A DNA stretch of 32,655 nt from Flavobacterium sp. (GTDB lineage: Bacteria; Bacteroidota; Bacteroidia; Flavobacteriales; Flavobacteriaceae). Under the pieces are notes generated by a model that did no database searches, had not been told where the DNA came from, and worked only from the letters and a program-made list of their open reading frames with translations. Positions 17,528-24,771 of the stretch are shown in pieces (within the stretch, counting starts at the first letter, position 1; every line of letters begins with the position of its first letter). Made by a program: the position numbers and the translations under genes. The stretch covers positions 1-32,655 of the forward strand of contig VEQT01000031.1 of the NCBI GenBank assembly GCA_018883065.1, written 5' to 3'.

Positions 17528-18133
17528 TTACTTTCTTTTGATGGAGAAAATTTCTCCTTGCTCGGAGTAGTTTGAACCGCCAAGGCGAGCAATGGGTTTG
17601 TATAATTCGGGATTAATTCGGGATTCGTCGAGTAGTATTTCATCGTCAATATGAATCATTACCACACGACCAATGAGCACACAGGCTCCACCTTGCGTAT
17701 GATCTTCTAAAAAATAATGATGCACTAATTCACATTCCAATTGAATGGGACTTTCGGCCACGCGCATGGGTTTTACTTTTACAGACTGAATAGGCGTAAC
17801 GCCAACTAACGCAAATTCATCTACTTCTGGCCCCACAACTTCTGCCGAAGCATTCATGGGTTCGGCCAAGTCCTTGGTTACCATATTTACTACAAATTGG
17901 TTTGTAGCCAGTACATTATTTAAAGTGTCTTTGTTGCTGTTGTTGTCTCTACGTGTAGAAAACATAACATGTGGGGGATCGTCGCCCACCATATTGAAAT
18001 ACGAAAACGGAGCTAAATTATTAATTCCATCCTCACTAATTGTCGATACCCACGCAATGGGGCGTGGAATAACTATTGAGGTCAAAAAGCGGTAAATTAA
18101 TTTAGTATCAATTTTAGCTAAGTCAAATTTCAT
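17528..18133 (-). CDS. Flavin reductase-like FMN-binding protein
   Basis: A 201-residue member of the flavin reductase-like (DIM6/NTAB, split-barrel) family. The marks are YRFLTSIVIPRPIAWVSTIS, NLAPFSYFNMVGDDPPHVMFS (FMN-binding region) and a KDTLNNVLATNQFVVNMV block. Members bind FMN and pass electrons from NAD(P)H to flavin or to a partner oxygenase. It is the first gene of the eight-gene aromatic unit and its stop codon is directly followed by the start codon of the two-domain monooxygenase, so tight coupling is likely. A class A monooxygenase normally reduces its own FAD, so the role could instead be to reduce FMN for the OYE domain or to act on an unrelated substrate. No regulator gene is next to it. 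Confidence 0.82.
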   Translation of the reverse strand: MKFDLAKIDTKLIYRFLTSIVIPRPIAWVSTISEDGINNLAPFSYFNMVGDDPPHVMFSTRRDNNSNKDTLNNVLATNQFVVNMVTKDLAEPMNASAEVVGPEVDEFALVGVTPIQSVKVKPMRVAESPIQLECELVHHYFLEDHTQGGACVLIGRVVMIHIDDEILLDESRINPELYKPIARLGGSNYSEQGEIFSIKRK

Positions 18134-18303
18134 TTAATCAAGATAGGTACACAAATAAACTAAAAAAATAGTGAAAATGCATGTAAATAGTCACGAAATA
18201 TTTTAGATAAAATGGGTAGCTTTTCAAGTGTTTTTGTGATCAATTAGCTATGATTTATTGGGTTGAGTTAAGTACTTTTACAACCTTATTTCAACTTCAA
18301 CCT

Positions 18304-20211
18304 ATGAGCTATTATAAAATTCAAAACCTAGAGCATTACTTTAAAATGTATAAAAAGTCCATTCGAGAACCCCGTAAATTTTGGGATCGAATTGCTGACG
18401 AAAATTTTACGTGGTACCAAAAATGGGACAAAGTATTTGAATTTGATTTCCAAAAAGCCGAATTCAAATGGTTTGTGAATGCCAAAGTAAACATAACTAA
18501 AAACTGTATCGACAGACATTTGGTCAAAAGAGGCGAGAAAACCGCAATTATTTTTGAACCCAATAATCCAACTGAAGAAGCCCAACACATCAGTTATAAC
18601 GAATTGTACGTGCGCGTATCCAAAATGGCCAATGTGTTGCGCGAACAAGGCATTCAGAAAGGGGATCGCGTGTGTATTTATTTGCCCATGATTCCCGAAC
18701 TGGCAATTGCGGTTTTGGCCTGTGCCCGAATTGGCGCCATTCACTCGGTTGTGTTTGCCGGATTTTCGGCCTCAGCTGTGGCTGCACGAATCAATGATAG
18801 TGAATGCAAATTGGTAATCACCTCAGACGGTAGCTACCGCGGAAACAAATCAATAGATTTAAAAGGAATTGTTGACGAAGCACTAGATAAATGCCCTTCG
18901 GTTCAACAGGTATTGGTTGTAAAAAGAACCAACACGGTCGTCAATATGAAAGAAGGTCGTGACTTATGGCTACAGCCTTTATTAGACGCTGCTTTAAATA
19001 ATAATGTGGCCGAAATTATGGATGCCGAAGACCCCTTGTTTATCTTATATACCTCTGGTTCAACCGGCAAGCCCAAAGGCATGGTACATTCTACAGCAGG
19101 ATATATGGTATACACAGCGTATACCTTTAAAAATGTATTCAATTACGAAGAAAAGGATGTTTTTTGGTGTACCGCTGACATTGGTTGGATTACCGGACAT
19201 TCGTACATATTATATGGGCCATTATTGAATGGAGCCACTACGGTTATGTTTGAAGGTGTTCCATCATATCCCGATTTTAGTCGATTTTGGCAAGTAATTG
19301 AGAAACACAAAATCACCCAGTTTTACACAGCGCCAACAGCTATTCGTTCCTTGGCCAAAGAAAGTTTAGACTTTGTACAACCCTTCCCTTTAAAAAGTTT
19401 AAAAGTCATTGGATCAGTAGGCGAACCCATTAACGAAGAGGCTTGGCATTGGTACAACGACCACGTAGGAGGGAAGCGATGCCCAGTTGTTGATACCTGG
19501 TGGCAAACTGAAACCGGTGGGATATTAATATCGCCCGTAGCTTTTGTTACCCCAACCAAACCAACCTATGCTTCGTTGCCTTTACCCGGAATTCAGCCAG
19601 TATTGATGGATGAAAAAAGAAACGAAATTGAAGGCAATCAGGTAACGGGCAATTTGTGTATAAAATTTCCATGGCCATCTATTGCAAGAACCATTTGGGG
19701 CGATCATCAGCGGTTTGTTGATACGTATTTTTCAACTTTTCCGGGAAAATATTTTACGGGAGATGGCGCCTTGCGAGACGAAGTAGGCTATTACCGCATT
19801 ACGGGTAGAGTAGATGATATTGTAATTGTTTCGGGGCACAATTTGGGAACAGCTCCAATTGAAGATGCTATTAACGAGCATCCAGCTGTGGCCGAAAGCG
19901 CGATTGTAGGCTTTCCGCATGACATCAAAGGAAATGCTTTATACGGTTATGTTATTCTGAAAGAAACCGGTGAGAGTCGCAACCAAGATAATTTGCGAGT
20001 TGAAATCAATCAATTGATCTCTGATCAAATAGGACCAATTGCCAAATTGGACAAAATTCAATTTGTATCAGGTTTACCAAAAACCAGATCAGGAAAAATT
20101 ATGCGCCGCATTTTACGCAAAATAGCTGAAGGCGACTTTAGTAATTTTGGTGATACGACTACTTTATTGAATCCGGAAATTATTGATGAAATAAAGGAAG
20201 GTAAAATCTAA
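18304..20211 (+). CDS. acs: Acetyl-CoA synthetase (acetate-CoA ligase, AMP-forming)
   Basis: A 635-residue ANL enzyme that makes acetyl-CoA from acetate, ATP and CoA. Diagnostic blocks are IHSVVFAGFSASAVAARI, the P-loop YTSGSTGKPKGMVHSTAGYM, CTADIGWITGHSYILYGPL, VDTWWQTETGG and YFTGDGALRDEVGYYRITGR. The C-terminal PKTRSGKIMRRILR holds the catalytic lysine (Lys598), the usual acetylation target that switches Acs off. The frame is open further upstream to an ATG at 18250, but the extra 18 residues are not acetyl-CoA synthetase-like and the MSYYKIQNLE start matches the family, so 18304 is preferred. It diverges from the aromatic operon and faces the DUF294/exonuclease-like pair, a neighbourhood linked to acetate genes in other bacteria. 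Confidence 0.95.
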   Translation: MSYYKIQNLEHYFKMYKKSIREPRKFWDRIADENFTWYQKWDKVFEFDFQKAEFKWFVNAKVNITKNCIDRHLVKRGEKTAIIFEPNNPTEEAQHISYNELYVRVSKMANVLREQGIQKGDRVCIYLPMIPELAIAVLACARIGAIHSVVFAGFSASAVAARINDSECKLVITSDGSYRGNKSIDLKGIVDEALDKCPSVQQVLVVKRTNTVVNMKEGRDLWLQPLLDAALNNNVAEIMDAEDPLFILYTSGSTGKPKGMVHSTAGYMVYTAYTFKNVFNYEEKDVFWCTADIGWITGHSYILYGPLLNGATTVMFEGVPSYPDFSRFWQVIEKHKITQFYTAPTAIRSLAKESLDFVQPFPLKSLKVIGSVGEPINEEAWHWYNDHVGGKRCPVVDTWWQTETGGILISPVAFVTPTKPTYASLPLPGIQPVLMDEKRNEIEGNQVTGNLCIKFPWPSIARTIWGDHQRFVDTYFSTFPGKYFTGDGALRDEVGYYRITGRVDDIVIVSGHNLGTAPIEDAINEHPAVAESAIVGFPHDIKGNALYGYVILKETGESRNQDNLRVEINQLISDQIGPIAKLDKIQFVSGLPKTRSGKIMRRILRKIAEGDFSNFGDTTTLLNPEIIDEIKEGKI

Positions 20212-20234
20212 ATAAACAGAAAGAAGTTGCAAAT

Positions 20235-20266
20235 AAACACAATCAAATTTGGTTGTGTTTTTTTTT
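20235..20266 (+). terminator. Rho-independent terminator after acs
   Basis: An 8-bp stem (AAACACAA at 20235-20242 with TTGTGTTT at 20253-20260) around a 10-base loop is followed directly by six more T residues. It begins 23 bp after the acs stop. Its T-run overlaps the stop codon of the convergent exonuclease-like gene. Confidence 0.8.
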
Positions 20267-20861
20267 AACGAATACCCAAACGAACTTTTAGTTTTAAGAA
20301 CAATAAGGCAAATGAGTAGGCCTGTAAAGCTGTGTGATTTGGATCTAACTCAGGAACATTGTAATACCCCAACAATTCAGATTCTGTAAGAGATACTGAA
20401 GATAAATCCTGCAATTTACGGTGCATAATCTCCAAGTCGATGGCTTCATTTCGCAAACGGCCACAACCCATTTTTTGCAAGGCTGCATTTATCATTTCGA
20501 TGGTATAGTTAATTCGGTAACCCACTAGAATAGAATTTCCTATAAAATTGACGAAATTTTGAATGGCTTCTGGTTCGCTTAATTTTGGTAAATCACTTTC
20601 TAAAATAAAGGCATTTGACAATCCATTTTCGTGCAAAAAAGTATATTGTAGCAAAACAACCTCAAATGCGTCTTTTACCACAATGGCCTGCTGATCAACT
20701 GCAACTCCACCAAACGATAAGATAACATCCTTCGTAGGGCTAAAACCAGTTGCAATGGCACTAATCACACTAAAACGAGTTGATTTATGCTCAAATTTGG
20801 CCAAATAATTTTTCCAAAATTCAGGATGGTCTTTGTGTATGTGTTTGATCCAATCGAGCAT
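20265..20861 (-). CDS. Exonuclease-fold (DnaQ-like) protein lacking catalytic acids
   Basis: A 198-residue protein that aligns by eye with the DEDDh 3'-5' exonuclease family (DNA polymerase III epsilon-like). It keeps the framework (PEFWKNYLAKF, ATGFSPTKDVILSFGGVAV, ILVGYRINYTIEMINAALQKMG, HTALQAYSFALLFLKL) but not the metal ligands. Where active members have an Asp-x-Glu-x-Thr-Gly motif it has Ser34-Ala-Ile36-Ala-Thr-Gly. The second Asp is Thr120, and the last Asp, five residues after the conserved His176, is Ala181. It should therefore not cleave DNA or RNA and may serve as a binding or regulatory partner. The start is 2 bp after the stop of the DUF294 protein gene, so the two are surely co-expressed. 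Confidence 0.8.
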   Translation of the reverse strand: MLDWIKHIHKDHPEFWKNYLAKFEHKSTRFSVISAIATGFSPTKDVILSFGGVAVDQQAIVVKDAFEVVLLQYTFLHENGLSNAFILESDLPKLSEPEAIQNFVNFIGNSILVGYRINYTIEMINAALQKMGCGRLRNEAIDLEIMHRKLQDLSSVSLTESELLGYYNVPELDPNHTALQAYSFALLFLKLKVRLGIR

Positions 20862-20863
20862 AC

Positions 20864-22777
20864 CTACGAGAATTTGGTGAGTTGAAAAGTATCTTTTATG
20901 AGTTCTTCTAAATCCTTGAGCGGTTGAAGTGCTAATTTTAATTTTTCTTTATCCGACTTGGATAATTCATCTATCAAAACATACTGACCTGAACTGTCGT
21001 TTTTGAGTCCTTCACTTGTTCTGATCTTGGAAACCGATAAATAAGCCTCGGCACAATTCAAAAAGAGCTCTGCATTTTTTACATCTACCATAGCCAATTG
21101 CTTAAATCGCATGTAGGTGTTGGTTATACCTCGAATGTTATGATGCAATATAAATAAACGTGCACCATCTATTAGCCCCATTTGTAGCCTATTTTTGATA
21201 TCAAATTTATCTTTGTGTAGCCCCGTTTCTTCTAAATTATATTTTTTAAAAAATCCTAGAGCTGCAGGTTTGCGTATTGCATCATTTCCTAAATAATCGA
21301 AAAACAATGCATTCTTAAATGAATTTTGAAAAACTGTAGCCGTGAGGGATTCCTCAAACTTTGGCTCACCGTAAACGAAATTTAAATCAAAGAAAATGGC
21401 ATTAATTTCATTGTTTTTTTCACCTGGATTTTTAATCCAATTTACATATTGTTTTGTCCAGTCAGTCAATGATTTAGCTAAAACTATATTTGTAGAGTTA
21501 TGACTGTTGTTGCAAGTTGGGTAGCCAATAAATTCCAACAAACTAAGCGTCTTTTTGGACAATCGAATAAAATAGTCTTTCACATCCCTAAAGTGTTCTT
21601 GAGCCACATCGTCAAACACCAAAATATTATCAGCATCAGTAAGCAATAATTGTTCTTTTCGGGCTTGACTTCCTATACTGATCCAGGCAAATCGAGCAGG
21701 TGGGGAGCCCATATCCAAAATAGCCAATTCAACACTACGTTTCAATAAAGCTGTTGTAATTTCAGATGATATATTGGCAATATGCGATAAGGGGATGTTT
21801 TTAATCAACGAAGTTTGAATTAACTCGGTGAGCTTGCTTCGAACCAATTTTAATGAAACCACATCTTGAGCTCGTTTAATTTCTTTTATTAACACACCAG
21901 GATTACTGGCTTGCGCTAAAATTAAATCGTGTTCTCGAATTACGCCCCTTATGGCTGATTTATCACTGCCATCTTGCGTTACACACAAATGACTGACATT
22001 GTGTTTAAGCAACAATAGTTGGGCTTCAGCTAAGGAAACATTCTCTGGAACGGTAATAACAGGGCTACTCATTATTTTATCGATAGGCACATCAATTGAG
22101 AATCGGCCGGTAGCCACTTTTGTTCGTATATCTGTATCTGTCACTATACCAACAGGAAATTTGTCTTGTACTACGAGCACACAATCTAGCACCATATCAG
22201 TCATGTGTTGAGCAGCAAATTTTACTAAAGTATCAGGAGTACAAATAACGGGTTTCTTGGTATACACAAGCGACTGAAACAATTGAATATCCGCTTGTTG
22301 GTTGCCCAATATCACATTGTCTGACAGCAATTTACCTTTTGCTTGTATATCACCAGGATTGGTCGAATTGGTTGCAAAACTCTCCAATAAAAAATTTAGC
22401 ACTTCTGAATTCTGAGCAACAAAAGGCCGAAAAGTAGCAATTGGAATAGCATACACCAAACTTTCTTCACGGGCTTTGGCTGTCATCATGTAGTTGTTTT
22501 TGGCGAAAAAAGGTCGTAAACCAAACACATCACCAGCGGTACATTTGTTGAGAAAGGTTTCTTCGGCATCAGAAATTACCGAAAGATTAATTATGCCATT
22601 TGCCACGACATAAAAACTGTCGTGCAAGATATCATTGATGCGAAACAAAGTTTGGTTTTTCTCTAAATGAATAACTTTAATGTGCGTGGCAACTGTAAGC
22701 ATTTCCAAATCAGATAAGATGCTGAATGGCAAATAGTTTTTAAGAAATGAAGCCAATTGATTAGCGATGGGATTCAT
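20864..22777 (-). CDS. cNMP-binding/CBS/DUF294 nucleotidyltransferase-like signalling protein
   Basis: A 637-residue cytoplasmic regulator with four modules: a cyclic-nucleotide-binding-like domain (~18-125, AGDVFGLRPFF), a pair of CBS domains (~175-290, GIVTDTDIRTKV and MSSPVITVPENVSLAEAQ), a DUF294 nucleotidyltransferase-like domain (~310-450), and a DUF294 C-terminal helical domain (~490-625). The DUF294 part has ISIGSQARKEQLLLTDADN, the G-S followed by D-x-D pattern of GlnD-like nucleotidyltransferases (Gly369-Ser370, Asp381, Asp383), so that module looks intact. The Arg expected in the cNMP phosphate-binding cassette is not evident (NYMMTAKA instead), so the effector may not be cAMP. This architecture occurs beside an exonuclease gene near acetate genes in other phyla, suggesting a role in acetate or energy status signalling. 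Confidence 0.87.
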   Translation of the reverse strand: MNPIANQLASFLKNYLPFSILSDLEMLTVATHIKVIHLEKNQTLFRINDILHDSFYVVANGIINLSVISDAEETFLNKCTAGDVFGLRPFFAKNNYMMTAKAREESLVYAIPIATFRPFVAQNSEVLNFLLESFATNSTNPGDIQAKGKLLSDNVILGNQQADIQLFQSLVYTKKPVICTPDTLVKFAAQHMTDMVLDCVLVVQDKFPVGIVTDTDIRTKVATGRFSIDVPIDKIMSSPVITVPENVSLAEAQLLLLKHNVSHLCVTQDGSDKSAIRGVIREHDLILAQASNPGVLIKEIKRAQDVVSLKLVRSKLTELIQTSLIKNIPLSHIANISSEITTALLKRSVELAILDMGSPPARFAWISIGSQARKEQLLLTDADNILVFDDVAQEHFRDVKDYFIRLSKKTLSLLEFIGYPTCNNSHNSTNIVLAKSLTDWTKQYVNWIKNPGEKNNEINAIFFDLNFVYGEPKFEESLTATVFQNSFKNALFFDYLGNDAIRKPAALGFFKKYNLEETGLHKDKFDIKNRLQMGLIDGARLFILHHNIRGITNTYMRFKQLAMVDVKNAELFLNCAEAYLSVSKIRTSEGLKNDSSGQYVLIDELSKSDKEKLKLALQPLKDLEELIKDTFQLTKFS

Positions 22778-23130
22778 GTGTGTTGATCTGAAATAGGTGT
22801 GGTAAATTTAGATGGAATACCAATAGAAAACAAACGTGTATATAGGATTAAATGAACAATTTTCTATTTTACATAATATAAATTATAGTTTAAATATATG
22901 CATGCTAATTAGAAGTTGTTTGTATTTGAATTAGTGTTTGAACTGTCAATTTTAAGTTGGATAAACAAATAATAATATATATTAATTTTCTTACTTATTT
23001 TCATAATTAATGTATTTTACCGATATTATAATGCTTTTTATCGATGTTTTTAAATTTTGAAATTAGCAATTAAAGTATATTTGGATCAGAAAATTAATTT
23101 CTAGTAAATTTCTACAAAATAATCAACACT
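22778..23130. other. AT-rich divergent intergenic region
   Basis: This 353-bp gap separates the DUF294 gene (minus) from the DUF4874/DUF4832 gene (plus). It is very AT-rich and holds one clear promoter candidate for the plus gene (23056-23083). No ORF, RNA gene or strong hairpin was recognised; a small RNA cannot be excluded. Confidence 0.6.
23056..23083 (+). promoter_or_regulatory. Bacteroidota-type promoter for the DUF4874/DUF4832 gene
   Basis: TTTG at 23056-23059 and TATATTTG at 23076-23083 match the -33 TTTG and -7 TAnnTTTG elements with a 16-bp gap. Transcription would begin near 23089, giving a ~40-base leader before the ATG at 23131. Confidence 0.65.
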
Positions 23131-24771
23131 ATGAAGAACTATATTGCTTTGCTTGGCATTTGGTTTTGCTTGAGCACAACAGCTCAAGTGTCTTCTATTT
23201 TTTATGTTCCTTCTGACAAGGCTATTGCAAATCCTGAACGCGGATTGTATAAGCATACGGCCACTTCAACTAAAAACTACATTCCACTTGATGCAACTAT
23301 GTTGCAGCAGTACAAATCCGATTTAGGTATTTCACTGATATACCGAAACTTTCAGCTTAATTCGTTCATTTATAGAAATATACCTGCTGATTATTTGATG
23401 CGCATGCAACAGGATTTTCAAGTAATTCGAGAATCTGGTATGAAAGTGATTGTGCGTTTTTCGTATTCTGAATCCGAACGTATTAGACAACGTGATGCTT
23501 CAAAATTAATGATGTTGCGCCACATTCAACAACTCAAACCGCTTTTACAAGCCAATAGTGACGTAATTGCTGTTCTTCAAACCGGATTTATAGGATCTTG
23601 GGGTGAATGGTATTATACCAGCCAAGCCGATTTTGGCGGTTGGGGCTATGATGAAAAGGCCATGACCCCCGATCAATTGGCTAACCGAAAAGAAATTGTG
23701 ACGGCATTACTCGACGCACTTCCTGCAAATCGGATGCTACAATTGCGCAACATTGATAGCAAACAAAATTTTTTCAGTATGGAACCCCTGCAATACAGCA
23801 AAGCACACAACCAATCTGCAGTTGCTCGTGTTGGTTTTCATAACGATTGTTTTTTAGCCAATGCCACCGACACGGGAACATTTACCAATCCAGTTGAACA
23901 ACGAAAATATTTGGCCGAAGAAAGCAAATTTGTTCCTATAGGCGGAGAAACCTGTGCATTGAATGCGCCAAGAACTGATTGCTCATCGGCCATGCTTGAA
24001 ATGAAAGAATTTCATTGGTCGTATTTAAATTTGGATTACTATCCCGAGGTAATTAATGGGTTCCGTGCAAATGATTGTCTTTCTGATATTGAACAAAAGT
24101 TGGGATACCGCTTTTCATTGCAATCGGCTTTACTTCCTAAAAGCATTGGTATGATGGATTATTTACCCTTGAGTATTACACTTCAAAACACAGGTTTTTC
24201 TGCTCCATTCAATCCCCGTAAAGTGTATGTAGTGTTGCGCAATTCAACTGACGGTAATGAAATCAAACTTCCTTTGAAAACTGATATTCGGTATTGGTTT
24301 GGATCCAGTACATTTACGCTAAACGAGAACATCAGACTACCCGAAAACACACCTACTGGCGAATACAGTATGTATTTATTTTTTCCAGATGAAGCCCCTT
24401 CCCTCGCGTCAAATCCTGCTTATGCCATTCAACTGGCAAATACACAAATTTGGGAAGCCAATACAGGATATAATTCGTTGAATCATGTAATACAAATACA
24501 AAATGAATCCGTTTCTCAAATTACTAAGAAAACTTTTGAAATTGCGGTTTATCCTAATCCAGCAAACCAAACCTTGACAGTTAAAGCTGCAGATTGTAAT
24601 TCTTATCAAATAATGGTTTACAATGCACAAGAAATAAAGCAAAACGTGGAATTTGAAACCGAGAAAAACGAGTTAAAAATAAGTACCGAAAAACTTCCCA
24701 ATGGGCTTTATTATCTTGTCTTTACCAAAAACGGAAAGAGTGACACCCGAAAATTTGTTGTCAAACACTAA
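23131..24771 (+). CDS. Secreted DUF4874/DUF4832 protein with T9SS type A sorting domain
   Basis: A 546-residue exported protein. A signal peptide (residues 1-18, probably cut before Gln19) leads into DUF4874 (ANPERGLYKHT, LGISLIYRNFQL, SGMKVIVRFSYS, TGFIGSWGEWYYTS), a TIM-barrel-like domain, then DUF4832 (HNDCFLANATDTGTF, GGETCALNAPRTDC, EFHWSYLNLDYYPEV, GYRFSLQSALLP). The last ~83 residues (from ~464) form a type A T9SS sorting domain: FEIAVYPNPANQTLTV, NGLYYLVFTKNGK and RKFVVKH. The DUF4874/DUF4832 pair looks like a glycoside hydrolase fold but has no assigned activity; GSWGEW may be part of an active site. Its stop codon directly abuts that of the convergent PelA-PelB-like gene. A shared role in surface polysaccharide is only a guess. 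Confidence 0.88.
   Translation: MKNYIALLGIWFCLSTTAQVSSIFYVPSDKAIANPERGLYKHTATSTKNYIPLDATMLQQYKSDLGISLIYRNFQLNSFIYRNIPADYLMRMQQDFQVIRESGMKVIVRFSYSESERIRQRDASKLMMLRHIQQLKPLLQANSDVIAVLQTGFIGSWGEWYYTSQADFGGWGYDEKAMTPDQLANRKEIVTALLDALPANRMLQLRNIDSKQNFFSMEPLQYSKAHNQSAVARVGFHNDCFLANATDTGTFTNPVEQRKYLAEESKFVPIGGETCALNAPRTDCSSAMLEMKEFHWSYLNLDYYPEVINGFRANDCLSDIEQKLGYRFSLQSALLPKSIGMMDYLPLSITLQNTGFSAPFNPRKVYVVLRNSTDGNEIKLPLKTDIRYWFGSSTFTLNENIRLPENTPTGEYSMYLFFPDEAPSLASNPAYAIQLANTQIWEANTGYNSLNHVIQIQNESVSQITKKTFEIAVYPNPANQTLTVKAADCNSYQIMVYNAQEIKQNVEFETEKNELKISTEKLPNGLYYLVFTKNGKSDTRKFVVKH

Noticed and set aside
18250..18303. Longer N-terminus for acetyl-CoA synthetase
   Set aside because: The extra 18 residues do not resemble the start of the family, while the ATG at 18304 gives the usual start and length.
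18134..18303. Promoter for the aromatic operon and acs
   Set aside because: The best matches (TTTATTTG on the minus strand, TACTTTTA at 18273-18280 on the plus strand) each miss one base of TAnnTTTG and lack a -33 partner, so no site is called.
18328..18744. 138-codon minus-strand open frame inside acs
   Set aside because: The opposite strand is a well-conserved enzyme; the antisense product has no family resemblance.
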